This document shows positions 42,807 through 50,602 of a stretch of 64,000 nt of DNA, one piece after another. Where the stretch lies: positions 3,472,001 through 3,536,000 of the forward strand of contig NZ_JQFA01000002.1 in assembly GCF_000763385.1 (NCBI RefSeq), read 5' to 3'. The notes beneath the pieces were generated by a model. That model saw only the letters and a list, made by a program, of their open reading frames with translations. It was not told the DNA's origin and ran no database searches. Position numbers and translations under genes: made by a program. This DNA comes from Leptolyngbya sp. KIOST-1. GTDB taxonomy: Bacteria; Cyanobacteriota; Cyanobacteriia; Phormidesmidales; Phormidesmidaceae. Positions within the stretch are counted from its first letter, which is position 1; every line of letters starts with the position of its first letter.

Positions 42807-43451
42807 CTAGCCCTCCAGCAGCTCCGGTTTTACCCGGCGCAAAAACAGGACCAGCACGGTGGTAAAAGCACCCTCCACCAAGGCCAGGGGAATGTGGGCG
42901 ATCGCCAGGGCCAGCACCGCCGTCCGCTCCGCCTGCCCGTCCAGCTCAGCGGGAATGTTGAGAATGATCAGCGCCACAAAGATCACCGTGGCCATGCCCA
43001 GCCCCAGGGCCCCGCCCAAAAACGCAAACACCCCCGTGCGGGTCGGCTCCTTGAGGCCCCGGCCCAGGCTGGTGCGAGCCTGGAAAATGTGGTACGCCAC
43101 CAGGGCCGGAATGCCCATCATCGCGGCATTCACCCCCAGGGTAGTCAGGCCGCCGTGGCCGATCACCAGGGCCTGAAAAAACAGCCCGATCAAAATGGCC
43201 GGGAAGGCAAAATACCCCAGCACCACCCCCAGCAGGCCATTCAAAATCAAATGCACGCTGGCGGGCGGCACCGGAATGTAGATCGACGAGGCCACAAAAA
43301 AGGCCGCCGTCAGCAGCGATGCCTTGGGGATGTCGGCAGTGGGGTCGGATCTGCGATTGATCTGCCGCAGGGAGTACCAGGTGGCCAGGCCCGTGACGGC
43401 ATACCCCGCCGCACAGACCTGGGCCGATAGAATGCCGTCGGGAATATGCAC
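42807..43451 (-). CDS. cbiM: Cobalt/nickel ECF transporter substrate-binding protein CbiM/NikM
   Basis: A 214-residue membrane protein starting with the metal-binding MHIPDGILS, the hallmark of CbiM/NikM, whose first His after Met is a metal ligand. Later VPPASVHLILNGLLGVVLGY and VIGHGGLTTLGVNAAMMGIP match the family. The start is GTG, overlapping the TAG stop of the upstream nikL-like gene by one base (TAGTG). Nickel is the likely substrate, given the NikL-like partner; cobalt is possible. Confidence 0.92.
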   Translation of the reverse strand: MHIPDGILSAQVCAAGYAVTGLATWYSLRQINRRSDPTADIPKASLLTAAFFVASSIYIPVPPASVHLILNGLLGVVLGYFAFPAILIGLFFQALVIGHGGLTTLGVNAAMMGIPALVAYHIFQARTSLGRGLKEPTRTGVFAFLGGALGLGMATVIFVALIILNIPAELDGQAERTAVLALAIAHIPLALVEGAFTTVLVLFLRRVKPELLEG

Positions 43452-43978
43452 TACCGCTTGCCCCGGGCAAAGAACAGGGCCGTGCCCACAAAACCCCAGA
43501 TCACCGCGCCGATGGTGATCGCCCGCTGGGCTGGAGACAGGCTGGTGTTGGGGGCCAGAACGGAACTGGTGGCCGGGGGCGTAGCGGCGACAGGCGCGTC
43601 GGGCTCAGCGGCGGTGGTCCCTTCGGCTGCAGGGCTGGCGTCGGCGCCAGCCGCAACCCCAGCCTCCACAGGAATGCTGACGATGCCGCCGTGGCCCGCC
43701 TGGCGCACCATCACTTCCCAGTTGCCGGGCCTGTCGGCGGGCGGCACAAAGGTAAAGCGGCCTTCTTCATCGGTGGTGCTCTGCTGCCAGGCCTCGCTGG
43801 GCTGGTCGGGGGCGTAGACCAGCACCTGGGCATTGGCCATGGGCTCGCCCGTGTCGTACTGGGCCAGCACCTCGATGCTATTCACCTGGCGATGCTCCAA
43901 AACAACGCCGTGGGCCAAGGCGGGCAGGGTTCCACTGGCGATCGCTAGGAATAGTCCAAGGGCAAAGTTCCACTTCAT
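43451..43978 (-). CDS. NikL-like accessory protein (signal peptide, Ig-like domain, C-terminal TM)
   Basis: A 175-residue protein: signal peptide (KWNFALGLFLAIASGTLPAL), mature start AHGVVLEHRQVNSIEV with an N-terminal Ala-His that could bind metal, and a carboxypeptidase-regulatory/Ig-like domain (ANAQVLVYAPDQPSEA, DEEGRFTFVPPADRPGNWEV). An Ala/Pro-rich linker leads to a single C-terminal helix (ITIGAVIWGFVGTALFFARG). This architecture is that of NikL subunits, accessory to NikMQO nickel importers. It is the first gene of the operon. No clear NikR box or cobalamin riboswitch was seen in the 220 bp upstream. Confidence 0.75.
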   Translation of the reverse strand: MKWNFALGLFLAIASGTLPALAHGVVLEHRQVNSIEVLAQYDTGEPMANAQVLVYAPDQPSEAWQQSTTDEEGRFTFVPPADRPGNWEVMVRQAGHGGIVSIPVEAGVAAGADASPAAEGTTAAEPDAPVAATPPATSSVLAPNTSLSPAQRAITIGAVIWGFVGTALFFARGKR

Positions 43979-44197
43979 AGGCTGGTCAGCGAGTCAGAAT
44001 TGGGGGGCAGAACTGGGGGCATATATCTACTAATCTACTTAAATCTCCTGACAATTGAATCGGCTCATCGGCTTGCCCCTCCACTTAACGACGATGACCC
44101 GCCCCTATGCAATGCCCGCCGGGGGCACCTATTCCCCCTCTGCCAGCCTGCGATCGCCGCCGCAGCGGTAGGATGAATCAAACAAGCCGAGAAGCCA

Positions 44198-45316
44198 ATG
44201 TACGACGCGATCATTGTCGGGGCTGGCCCCGCCGGGGCTGCCACCGCCTACCACCTGGCCCAGCGGGGGCACTCTGTGCTGATGTTGGAGAAGGAAGCTT
44301 TACCTCGCTACAAACCCTGTAGCGGCGCGGTGTCGCCCAGCGTAGCCCAGTTCTTTGACTTCGACTTTACCCCAGTGATCGATCGTCCCATGCGCCGGGT
44401 GCGCTACACCTACAAGCTAGACGACCCCGTCGAGGCCGAGTTGGAAACCGCCGACCCGATCTGGATGGTGCAGCGGGACCGGTTTGACCATTTTCTGGTG
44501 CAGCAGGCCCAGGGGCAGGGGGCCCAGCTCAAGGACCAGACTCCCGTCCTCGGCATTGAGAACAGAGGCGACTACTGGCAGGTGTCAACAGCCAATGAAA
44601 CCCTGGAGGCTGCCTACCTGGTGGCCGCCGATGGCGCTACCGGGCCAATGGCCCATTGGCTGGGCTTTCCCGACCTGCCCCGGCGCACCGCCAGCATTCT
44701 GGAGGTGCCCGCCCCGGTGGGCGACGACTGCGCCATCAACTTTGAGTTTGGCCTGGTGAAGCAGGGCTGTGCCTGGAACTTTCCCAAGGCCCAGGGCTAC
44801 TCCATCGGAGTGGTAACCTTTTTGGGCAAAGCGCCCGCCGACCACAGCAAGGTGCTGACGCAGTATAGCCAGTCCTTCGGCGTCAGCCCCGACCAGGGCA
44901 CGGTCTACAGCCATCCGCTAAAGCTGTGGGACGGCAACCACCCGCTGCACACCCACCGGGCTGTGCTGGTAGGCGAAGCCGCCGCCATTGTCGATCCGCT
45001 CAGTGCCGAAGGCATTCGCCCCGGCATGATCAGCGGGGTGCGGGCCGCCGAGGCGATCCACGCGGCGCTGGAGGGCGACCCCGAGGCCCTGGCGAACTAC
45101 ACTGCCACCATGCACAGCACCTGGGGTGAAGACATGCCCTGGGCCAAGCGCATTGCGGGACTGTTCTTTCGGGTGCCGGGAATTGGCTACCGGGTGGGGA
45201 TTAAGCGCCCCACGGCAACCCAGCGGCTGGGGCAGCTTTTGGCCGGTGAATTGCGCTACGCAGATATTGCCGGTCGGGTGATGAAGCGCATGAGTGGTGG
45301 GTTTTTGTCGGGGTAG
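44198..45316 (+). CDS. Geranylgeranyl reductase family FAD-dependent oxidoreductase
   Basis: A 372-residue flavoprotein. N-terminal FAD-binding motif DAIIVGAGPAGAATAYHLAQ (3-22), then EKEALPRYKPCSGAVSP with the family PxxKxCG-like element, MVQRDRFDHFLV, and the second FAD motif VLVGEAAAIVDPLSAEGIRP. Family members reduce the geranylgeranyl chain or other lipid polyenes. It is shorter than ChlP and probably a paralogue. No clear neighbours share its pathway. The TAG lies inside a G-rich repeat unit. Confidence 0.82.
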   Translation: MYDAIIVGAGPAGAATAYHLAQRGHSVLMLEKEALPRYKPCSGAVSPSVAQFFDFDFTPVIDRPMRRVRYTYKLDDPVEAELETADPIWMVQRDRFDHFLVQQAQGQGAQLKDQTPVLGIENRGDYWQVSTANETLEAAYLVAADGATGPMAHWLGFPDLPRRTASILEVPAPVGDDCAINFEFGLVKQGCAWNFPKAQGYSIGVVTFLGKAPADHSKVLTQYSQSFGVSPDQGTVYSHPLKLWDGNHPLHTHRAVLVGEAAAIVDPLSAEGIRPGMISGVRAAEAIHAALEGDPEALANYTATMHSTWGEDMPWAKRIAGLFFRVPGIGYRVGIKRPTATQRLGQLLAGELRYADIAGRVMKRMSGGFLSG

Positions 45317-45333
45317 GTGGGTAGGTGGGTGGA
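45310..45333. repeat. G-rich tandem repeat overlapping the geranylgeranyl reductase stop
   Basis: GGGGTAGGTGGGTAGGTGGG with the TAG at 45314-45316 as the stop codon. G-rich in sense, as in five other genes. Confidence 0.85.
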
Positions 45334-45527
45334 TACGCATATATTTGCCCAGGTAATGCCAAACCCGAATCTCACACCCCTGATTCAAAACAGGCAACTT
45401 GCGTAGGGGTAAACGGTGTTTGCCCAGTCCAACCGGGGTTTAGCCAAGGCGGATTCTGTATAAACCGTATTCTACGGTTGATTGGCTGGAGCAGTTTTCA
45501 CCCACATTCCATCTCCATTAGCTCTTC

Positions 45528-45872
45528 CTAGTGAGGGCCTCTGCGTAGCCTTGGCGCAGGACTGCCGCTCTTCAGCAGATCCGGAAAAATTACTCGGCGA
45601 AGCGCAATGTAATATTCCGTTGGTTGTGGCCTGTTGTAGAAGGCAAACCTTTGGCTACTTGAAAGAAAATGCTTCAAATCTTTGCCCAAGCTTCTGAAAT
45701 CAGCCAGTTCTTCCAAATCGAAACCGTAGCTGTGCGAAAACAACTCACACAGCGTCTGCCTGCTTATCCAAGGAGATCCTGTGCGGCTAAATTCAACATC
45801 TATGAGATAGTCCACTGCCGTTAGCAGATCGTCTTTTGAAGAAAACCTAGACAAGTCTTGAGGCGATGCCAT
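45528..45872 (-). CDS. Hypothetical protein in an AT-richer patch (possibly truncated)
   Basis: A 114-residue protein, MASPQDLSRFSSKDDLLTAV, continuing DYLIDVEFSRTGSPWISRQT and KDLKHFLSSSQRFAFYNRPQ. It looks like a real soluble helical protein. The C-terminal end (SPAPRLRRGPH) runs into a CTGCGTAGCCTTGGCGCAGG palindromic repeat, so the original terminus was probably lost. The region is less GC-rich than its neighbours, which suggests recent acquisition (inference). I do not recognise a family. Confidence 0.5.
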   Translation of the reverse strand: MASPQDLSRFSSKDDLLTAVDYLIDVEFSRTGSPWISRQTLCELFSHSYGFDLEELADFRSLGKDLKHFLSSSQRFAFYNRPQPTEYYIALRRVIFPDLLKSGSPAPRLRRGPH

Positions 45873-46012
45873 AGTTGCTCAACGGTGAATACCGTCACCC
45901 ATAAACATCTCCGTAGCTACAGATTTTTCATGTAATATTTCAGACTTTCGCCGGTACGGATCTCCCCATTGAGCCGACTATGACTAGGGCGGAAATTTCT
46001 ACTCAGGAGTCC

Positions 46013-46711
46013 TTACTGACGTGGTTTTCCCAGGTCTTTGTACCAGCGAGCCAGTTTGTGCGGGTCAAGCCCGAGCAGGTAGCCCGCGATCATCACCTGG
46101 TTGGCCAGGGTGGTGCGGAGAATGCCCAGTCGTTGCCAGCGGCGATCGCTCGTCATCACCGCCGTTGGGGCGATCGCGACTTTCCCTCGCTTCCGCAGCC
46201 GCCGCACGAGCTCAAAGTCCTCCATCATCGGCAGGTCGGGGAAGCCGCCCAGGGCACGAAAGGTTTCTGCCGTCAGGAAAATGCCCTGGTCGCCATAGGG
46301 CATCTGGAGCCAGCGCGATCGCAGGCTTACTCCCCACTCCACCCAGCGCAGCCCCCGACCGGGGCCATCGATGGCGAGGCGAAAGGCTCCGGCCACCACG
46401 CCGGGCTGGGCCAGGGTGCGACGCATGGCCCCGTCGAACCCAGCGGGCAGGCGGGTGTCGGCATGGAGAAACAGCAGCATGTCGCCCGTAGCCACCGTGG
46501 CCCCGGCGTTGAGCTGGCGCGATCGCCCCGGCGCCGACTCAATCACCCTCACCCCCAAACCCCGGGCCACCGCTGCGGTCTGATCCCCGCTGCCGCCATC
46601 GACCACCACCACCTCGACGTTGGTCGCCCCTGGCAGGGATGCCAGGGTCTGCGGCAGGTTTCTCGCCTCATTGAGGGTAGGGATAATAATTGAAATCAGC
46701 GGCAATGTCAT
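46013..46711 (-). CDS. TIGR04283-type family 2 glycosyltransferase
   Basis: From the ATG at 46711, 232 residues. GT2 motifs: ISIIIPTLNEARNLPQTLAS, VVVVDGGSGDQTAAVA and a DxD-like LLFLHADTRLP, with PYGDQGIFL and MMEDFELVRRLRKRGKV. The pattern matches TIGR04283 glycosyltransferases, some of which sit in arsenosugar clusters. No arsenic genes are nearby, so the acceptor is unknown. The open frame extends upstream to 46771, but conservation starts at this ATG. Confidence 0.8.
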   Translation of the reverse strand: MTLPLISIIIPTLNEARNLPQTLASLPGATNVEVVVVDGGSGDQTAAVARGLGVRVIESAPGRSRQLNAGATVATGDMLLFLHADTRLPAGFDGAMRRTLAQPGVVAGAFRLAIDGPGRGLRWVEWGVSLRSRWLQMPYGDQGIFLTAETFRALGGFPDLPMMEDFELVRRLRKRGKVAIAPTAVMTSDRRWQRLGILRTTLANQVMIAGYLLGLDPHKLARWYKDLGKPRQ

Positions 46712-46822
46712 CGCTAGGGCCCCAGGCCACAGAACAGTCCAGGCAGCCACTTTAGCCGACTCCAGGGGCAATTCCCATGAGTGGTAGCTGAATATTGGCT
46801 GAGCGGCTGAGGCCGAGGGCGC

Positions 46823-46955
46823 TAGAGGCTGTCATCCATTAGCCTTGAAAAGTTCAAGCACCAACCGTTGCAGCTCCTAGCCTGGTTCTTGGGGCGGGCG
46901 TGGCACCGCTGATGGGGGGCGGGGTTGAGCCAGACCAGAATTGATGACACGCCCT
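46823..46955 (+). repeat. MITE-like dispersed repeat supplying the GDPD stop codon
   Basis: Left end CTAGAGGCTGTCATCCATTA, right end AATTGATGACACGCCCTA. The minus-strand GDPD gene ends ...TTT TAG, where the TAG is formed by the last bases of the element (TAGGGCGTGT on the minus strand). Same family as 10591, 10787 and 29841. Confidence 0.85.
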
Positions 46956-47655
46956 AAAACGGGTCAAAAATGTAGTTGTCGGCGTACTGGATGGCGCGAT
47001 CGCAGTCGGCCTGGCTGCGGACGGTCCAGGCCAGTAGCGGGCGGTGGAAGCGGTGACGGGCCAGGGTGGTCGCCAGGGTGGGCAGGGCCTTAACGTTGTA
47101 GGAAATGAAGTGCGGTGCACTGGCCCAGGTGAGCAGCAGGTGGCTGCGGAGAAATTTTTGGGGCTTACTGGCCAACTGACCCCGCACAATCTCTGGGGCG
47201 TAGCGCTTAAACCATTGCAGCGATCGCGGGTTAAACGACTGCACCGCAAATTCGCCTCGGTAATCCACCAGGGTTTTCATCAGCGCCTGTTCTGGCGGGC
47301 CGACTTTCTTTTCGTTTTTAATTTCAATCAGCAGCGGCACCCGACCGGCGACGCAGGCCAGGGCTGCGGCCAGCGAGGGAACGGTTTGGTCGGTGTTGTA
47401 GAGGCGGAACTGCTCCAGGCTGCCGAGGGTCTGGTCGGCAAGGCGGGCCTTTTTGCCCGTCAGGCGCTTCAGGTCGCGATCGTGGAATACCGCCAGGTGG
47501 CCATCGGCCAGCAGCTGCACATCGAGCTCGATGGGGTGCTGGGCGGCGATCGCCGCCTCAAACGCCGCCAGCGAATTCTCTGGCACCGCTGTACCCTGGT
47601 GTAGACCCCGGTGGGCAATGGGTCGGGTCGTTATCCACTCCATCGCTGGCCTCAT
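46954..47655 (-). CDS. Glycerophosphodiester phosphodiesterase family protein
   Basis: A 233-residue TIM-barrel enzyme. Catalytic motifs: PIAHRGLHQGTAVPENSLAA with the HRG and the PEN, IELDVQLLADGHLAVFHDRD (E-x-D and HD) and PLLIEIKNEKK. It would split glycerophosphodiesters to glycerol-3-phosphate and an alcohol. The first ATG is at 47655; the second (47643) after GAGG is nearly as good. It ends exactly where a MITE-like element begins, so the C-terminus may have been slightly altered by the insertion (inference). Divergent from the 2OG-oxygenase gene. Confidence 0.87.
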   Translation of the reverse strand: MRPAMEWITTRPIAHRGLHQGTAVPENSLAAFEAAIAAQHPIELDVQLLADGHLAVFHDRDLKRLTGKKARLADQTLGSLEQFRLYNTDQTVPSLAAALACVAGRVPLLIEIKNEKKVGPPEQALMKTLVDYRGEFAVQSFNPRSLQWFKRYAPEIVRGQLASKPQKFLRSHLLLTWASAPHFISYNVKALPTLATTLARHRFHRPLLAWTVRSQADCDRAIQYADNYIFDPF

Positions 47656-47752
47656 CTACCCTGCTAAGCTGAGTTCAGTCCTGGGCCGATCGTCAAGTCA
47701 TACCAGTACTTCACAGTACGGCCTAGCCCCCATCCTCGCCAACCCCCTGCCG

Positions 47753-48454
47753 ATGGCTCTCGATACCTGGTTCCCCCTCGCCATTTACTTCGAAGACCTG
47801 CCCGATGCCGCCGGGCACAAAGCTGCCCTCACCGAGGCCATCCTGGAGCTGGAGGCCAGCGGCAGCGAACCCCGCAACTTTCCCGAAATGGCCTGGACGG
47901 GCGACCTGCACGGGGTGGAGAAAGTGCACATTGACCCTCGCTTTGCCTGGGTGGTAGCCCAGGTCGAAACCCACGTGGGGCTCTATCTCAATGCGCTAGG
48001 GCTCGATCTCAGCCAGGTTGAACTCTATATTCAGCGGGCCTGGCCGGTGGTGTCGCGGCCCCAGCAGGAGGTGGGGGCCCACTGCCACAACACCGCCCAC
48101 GTCAGCGCCGTGTACTACGTCGCCGTGCCCGACTCCGGCACCGATGCGGCGGGCTGCCTCACCTTTTTTGACGATGCCCGCCCCAATGAAGTCAGCCCCG
48201 GCCTGGGCAGCGAAAATACCGACATCATTGCCGAGTGGAACTACCTGAACCAGGACCAGGCCCTGTATTTGCCCACCGAGGGCCGTCTCATCGTTTTTCC
48301 GGCCAAGCAGCGCCACGGGGTGACGCCCAACCACACCGACGACCTGCGCCTGTCGCTCTCGTTTGATATTGTGCTCACCGCCGCCCCCGGGCAGGCCGCC
48401 GGGGCCTACGAATTTCTGATGCCGCCCCCCACCCAGTGGAAAAGGTTTAAGTAA
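47753..48454 (+). CDS. 2OG-Fe(II) oxygenase-type protein (TIGR02466-like)
   Basis: A 233-residue protein beginning MALDTWFPLAIYFEDLPDAA. The metal facial triad appears as HCHNTAHVSAVYYV with a nearby acidic residue, then RLIVFPAKQRHGVTPN as the distal His, and an R in DLRLSLSFDIV that could bind 2-oxoglutarate. This matches TIGR02466 putative dioxygenases. The substrate is unknown. The stop TAA overlaps the GNAT start by one base (TAATG), so the two are translationally coupled. The open frame upstream of 47753 is not coding. Confidence 0.75.
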   Translation: MALDTWFPLAIYFEDLPDAAGHKAALTEAILELEASGSEPRNFPEMAWTGDLHGVEKVHIDPRFAWVVAQVETHVGLYLNALGLDLSQVELYIQRAWPVVSRPQQEVGAHCHNTAHVSAVYYVAVPDSGTDAAGCLTFFDDARPNEVSPGLGSENTDIIAEWNYLNQDQALYLPTEGRLIVFPAKQRHGVTPNHTDDLRLSLSFDIVLTAAPGQAAGAYEFLMPPPTQWKRFK

Positions 48455-48909
48455 TGGAAATCCGTGAAGACGATCTGACCGGGCCACAGATCATTGCCCT
48501 GCTGCGCGAGCACCTGGAGAACATGCACGAAATTACGCCCCCCGGCAGCGTTCACGCGCTGGACTTAGAGCGGCTGAGGGCACCCAACATTACCTTCTGG
48601 ACGGCCTGGGAGGGCAACGACCTGCTGGGCTGCGGTGCGCTAAAGGAACTCGACCCCACCAGCGGCGAAATCAAGTCGATGCGGACCCCCGCTGCCCACC
48701 GCCGCAAGGGTGTTGCCTCCCGCCTGTTGGAACACATTATCGCTGTGGCCCGCCAGCGGAGCTACACCCACCTGTACCTGGAAACCGGCGCGTTTCCCGC
48801 CTTTGCCCCGGCCCGCGCCCTGTACGAGCGCTACGGCTTTGTGTACCGCGGTCCCTTTGGCGACTACACCGACGATCCCAACAGCTCGTTCATGGAAAAA
48901 AGCCTCTGA
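48454..48909 (+). CDS. GNAT family N-acetyltransferase
   Basis: A 151-residue protein with the GNAT acetyl-CoA-binding motif as MRTPAAHRRKGVASRLLEHI (about 76-95), and the C-terminal LYLETGAFPAFAPARALYER with YGFVYRGPFGDY, which is typical of the family. The N-terminus has HALDLERLRAPNITFWTAWE. Substrate unknown. It is coupled to the oxygenase gene by a 1-bp overlap, and the pair may modify the same molecule (inference). Converges on the sdhC-type gene. Confidence 0.85.
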   Translation: MEIREDDLTGPQIIALLREHLENMHEITPPGSVHALDLERLRAPNITFWTAWEGNDLLGCGALKELDPTSGEIKSMRTPAAHRRKGVASRLLEHIIAVARQRSYTHLYLETGAFPAFAPARALYERYGFVYRGPFGDYTDDPNSSFMEKSL

Positions 48910-49036
48910 TTCTCTCGCGTCTCCAAACGCTGGATCGGACAAACTCCGCGTAGCTACAGTCCAGATCAGCGCTGGGAAACCCGGTGGGCATCCGGTTACT
49001 GCGATAAGCTGCCCACTCCCCATCGCTACAGGTGGG

Positions 49037-49768
49037 TTAGCCCACCAGGCCCAGGTAGATCGCCCAGGGCAGCAGCAAAAAGCCCGTCGCAATGCCAATC
49101 CCGACCACGGCGCTGGTGCCGTAGGCCAGGGGCCGAAGCTTTGCATCCAGCAGCCCGATCGATTGCAGGGCGCTCCAGAAGCCGTGGCGCAGGTGCGAAG
49201 CCAGCAGCACCAAAATGACGCTGTAGCCCAAAACGTAGGGCAGCGACTGAAAGGTCTCGATTACCAGGCGGGCCAGGTCGCGCACGGTGTCGCCGCCCAG
49301 CTCGGTGGCGTAGTAGGTGCCAAAACGAAAGGTCTTCAGGTGGACAACCCAAAACACCGCCAGTACCGAGCCGGTGACGATCATGGTGCGCGAGCTGAGG
49401 GTTTGGTAGCTGGTTCCCCCCACTGACTGGTAGGTGCTGTAGCCCTGAAGTCGGGCCTGCCGACGGCGCCAGAAGATCTCGATGCCAATCCAGGCGTGGA
49501 GCAGCACGATCGCGGTCAGCGCCAGCTCAAAGGCATAGTAGACAAGGCTGAAGTTGCTGACCAGCAGGGCGTAGGCGTTGTAGGCGTCCCGGCCCACAAA
49601 CAGCAGCAGATTGCCGACCATGTGTACCAGTACAAACGTCACCAGCGCCAGCCCGGTGAACCCGCTGATCAGCTTTTTGCCGATCGACGAGCGGTAGAAC
49701 CTGAGCAGGGGGGAGGCTGGCGGCGGGGTGTCGGGGTCGCTGGGGGGAGCTTTTAAGGTGTTGGTCAT
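49037..49768 (-). CDS. Succinate dehydrogenase cytochrome b558-type subunit
   Basis: A 243-residue membrane protein with five helices. Conserved segments: GKKLISGFTGLALVTFVLVH, MVGNLLLFVGRDAYNAYALL, AWIGIEIFWRRRQARLQGYS and ASHLRHGFWSALQSIG, with His residues positioned for heme b. This matches the b558 family of SdhC. No sdhA or sdhB is next to it. The ATG overlaps the stop TGA of the upstream SirB1-type gene (ATGA), showing operon coupling with cruP and sirB1. Confidence 0.82.
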   Translation of the reverse strand: MTNTLKAPPSDPDTPPPASPLLRFYRSSIGKKLISGFTGLALVTFVLVHMVGNLLLFVGRDAYNAYALLVSNFSLVYYAFELALTAIVLLHAWIGIEIFWRRRQARLQGYSTYQSVGGTSYQTLSSRTMIVTGSVLAVFWVVHLKTFRFGTYYATELGGDTVRDLARLVIETFQSLPYVLGYSVILVLLASHLRHGFWSALQSIGLLDAKLRPLAYGTSAVVGIGIATGFLLLPWAIYLGLVG

Positions 49769-50602
49769 GGTTCGTCCTGCACGCGCTCAATTTGCTCGAT
49801 CACCTGGCGAATCTCAAAGCCGTCGGGGGCGTCGGGGTGCTCGTAGAGGTAGCGCTCAAGGTCGCGCTGGGCATCGGTGAGCTGGCCCTGCTGGTACTGA
49901 ATCAGACCGCGATCGCGCCATTCGCCCACCGCCTCGGGGTGAATCAGCAAAATGCGGTTGATCGCATCGAGCGCCCGGGGGCACATCTCTATTCTGCAAA
50001 TAAATTAGCTTGAGGTTGGTCAGCATCCGCACCAGAAACGTGGTGGGGGTAATGGGAGCCAGGTGCTGGGGCTCGAGCTGGGCCGAGTCGCCAAACATGT
50101 GCTTGAGCCGCTCTCGGCAGTCCTGCTCAAACAAAATTTCGCCCCGATGAAAGGGATCAACAAAAATATCCATTTCATCCACCGTGGGGCGAATCAGGAA
50201 ATGCCCCGGCATACTCACCCCCACCATGGGGAAGTCAATCCGGTAGGCCAGCTCCAGGTACACCAGCGACAGGGTAATGGGAATGCCCACCCGCCGCTCC
50301 AGCACCTCGTTGAGAAAGCTGTTGCGGGGATCATAGTAGTAGTCGCTGTTGCCGCGAAAGTTGAGCTCGCCAAACAGGTAGTCGTTGATGGCCTGAATGA
50401 CTTTGAGCGGGTAAGGGGTTTGGGGCAACCGCTGGCGCAGGGTGTCGGCCATGCGATCGAGCGTGGCCAGGTAGTCGTCCACCTCCAGGTAGGGGTACTC
50501 TTCCTGGGCGATGTAGAGAGCTGCCCTGGCTAGGCTCACCTGGTCGGCGGGTTGCTGCAGCTCTCGATAGAGTTGCTCTCGGGGTAGTGCAGTATTGGTC
50601 AT
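49765..50602 (-). pseudogene. SirB1-family protein (transglutaminase-like plus TPR), frameshifted by one base
   Basis: The frame starts at 50602 (MTNTALPREQLYRELQQPAD) and continues through RVGIPITLSLVYLELAYRID, then MVGVSMPGHFLIRP to LVRMLTNLKLIYLQNR. It then drifts into a wrong frame near 49977. The rest of the family sequence (PRALDAINRILLIHPEAVGE, then WRDRGLIQYQQGQLTDAQRD) appears in the other frame, ending at 49765. A single extra C in the C5 run (G5 at 49977-49981 on the plus strand) accounts for the break. Removing it gives a protein of about 278 residues. This is either a true pseudogene or a homopolymer error. It starts directly after cruP's stop and overlaps sdhC. Confidence 0.75.

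Noticed and set aside
43979-44197. Cobalamin riboswitch or NikR box upstream of the Ni/Co transporter
   Set aside because: No B12-box wording and no GTATGA-type inverted repeat were found.
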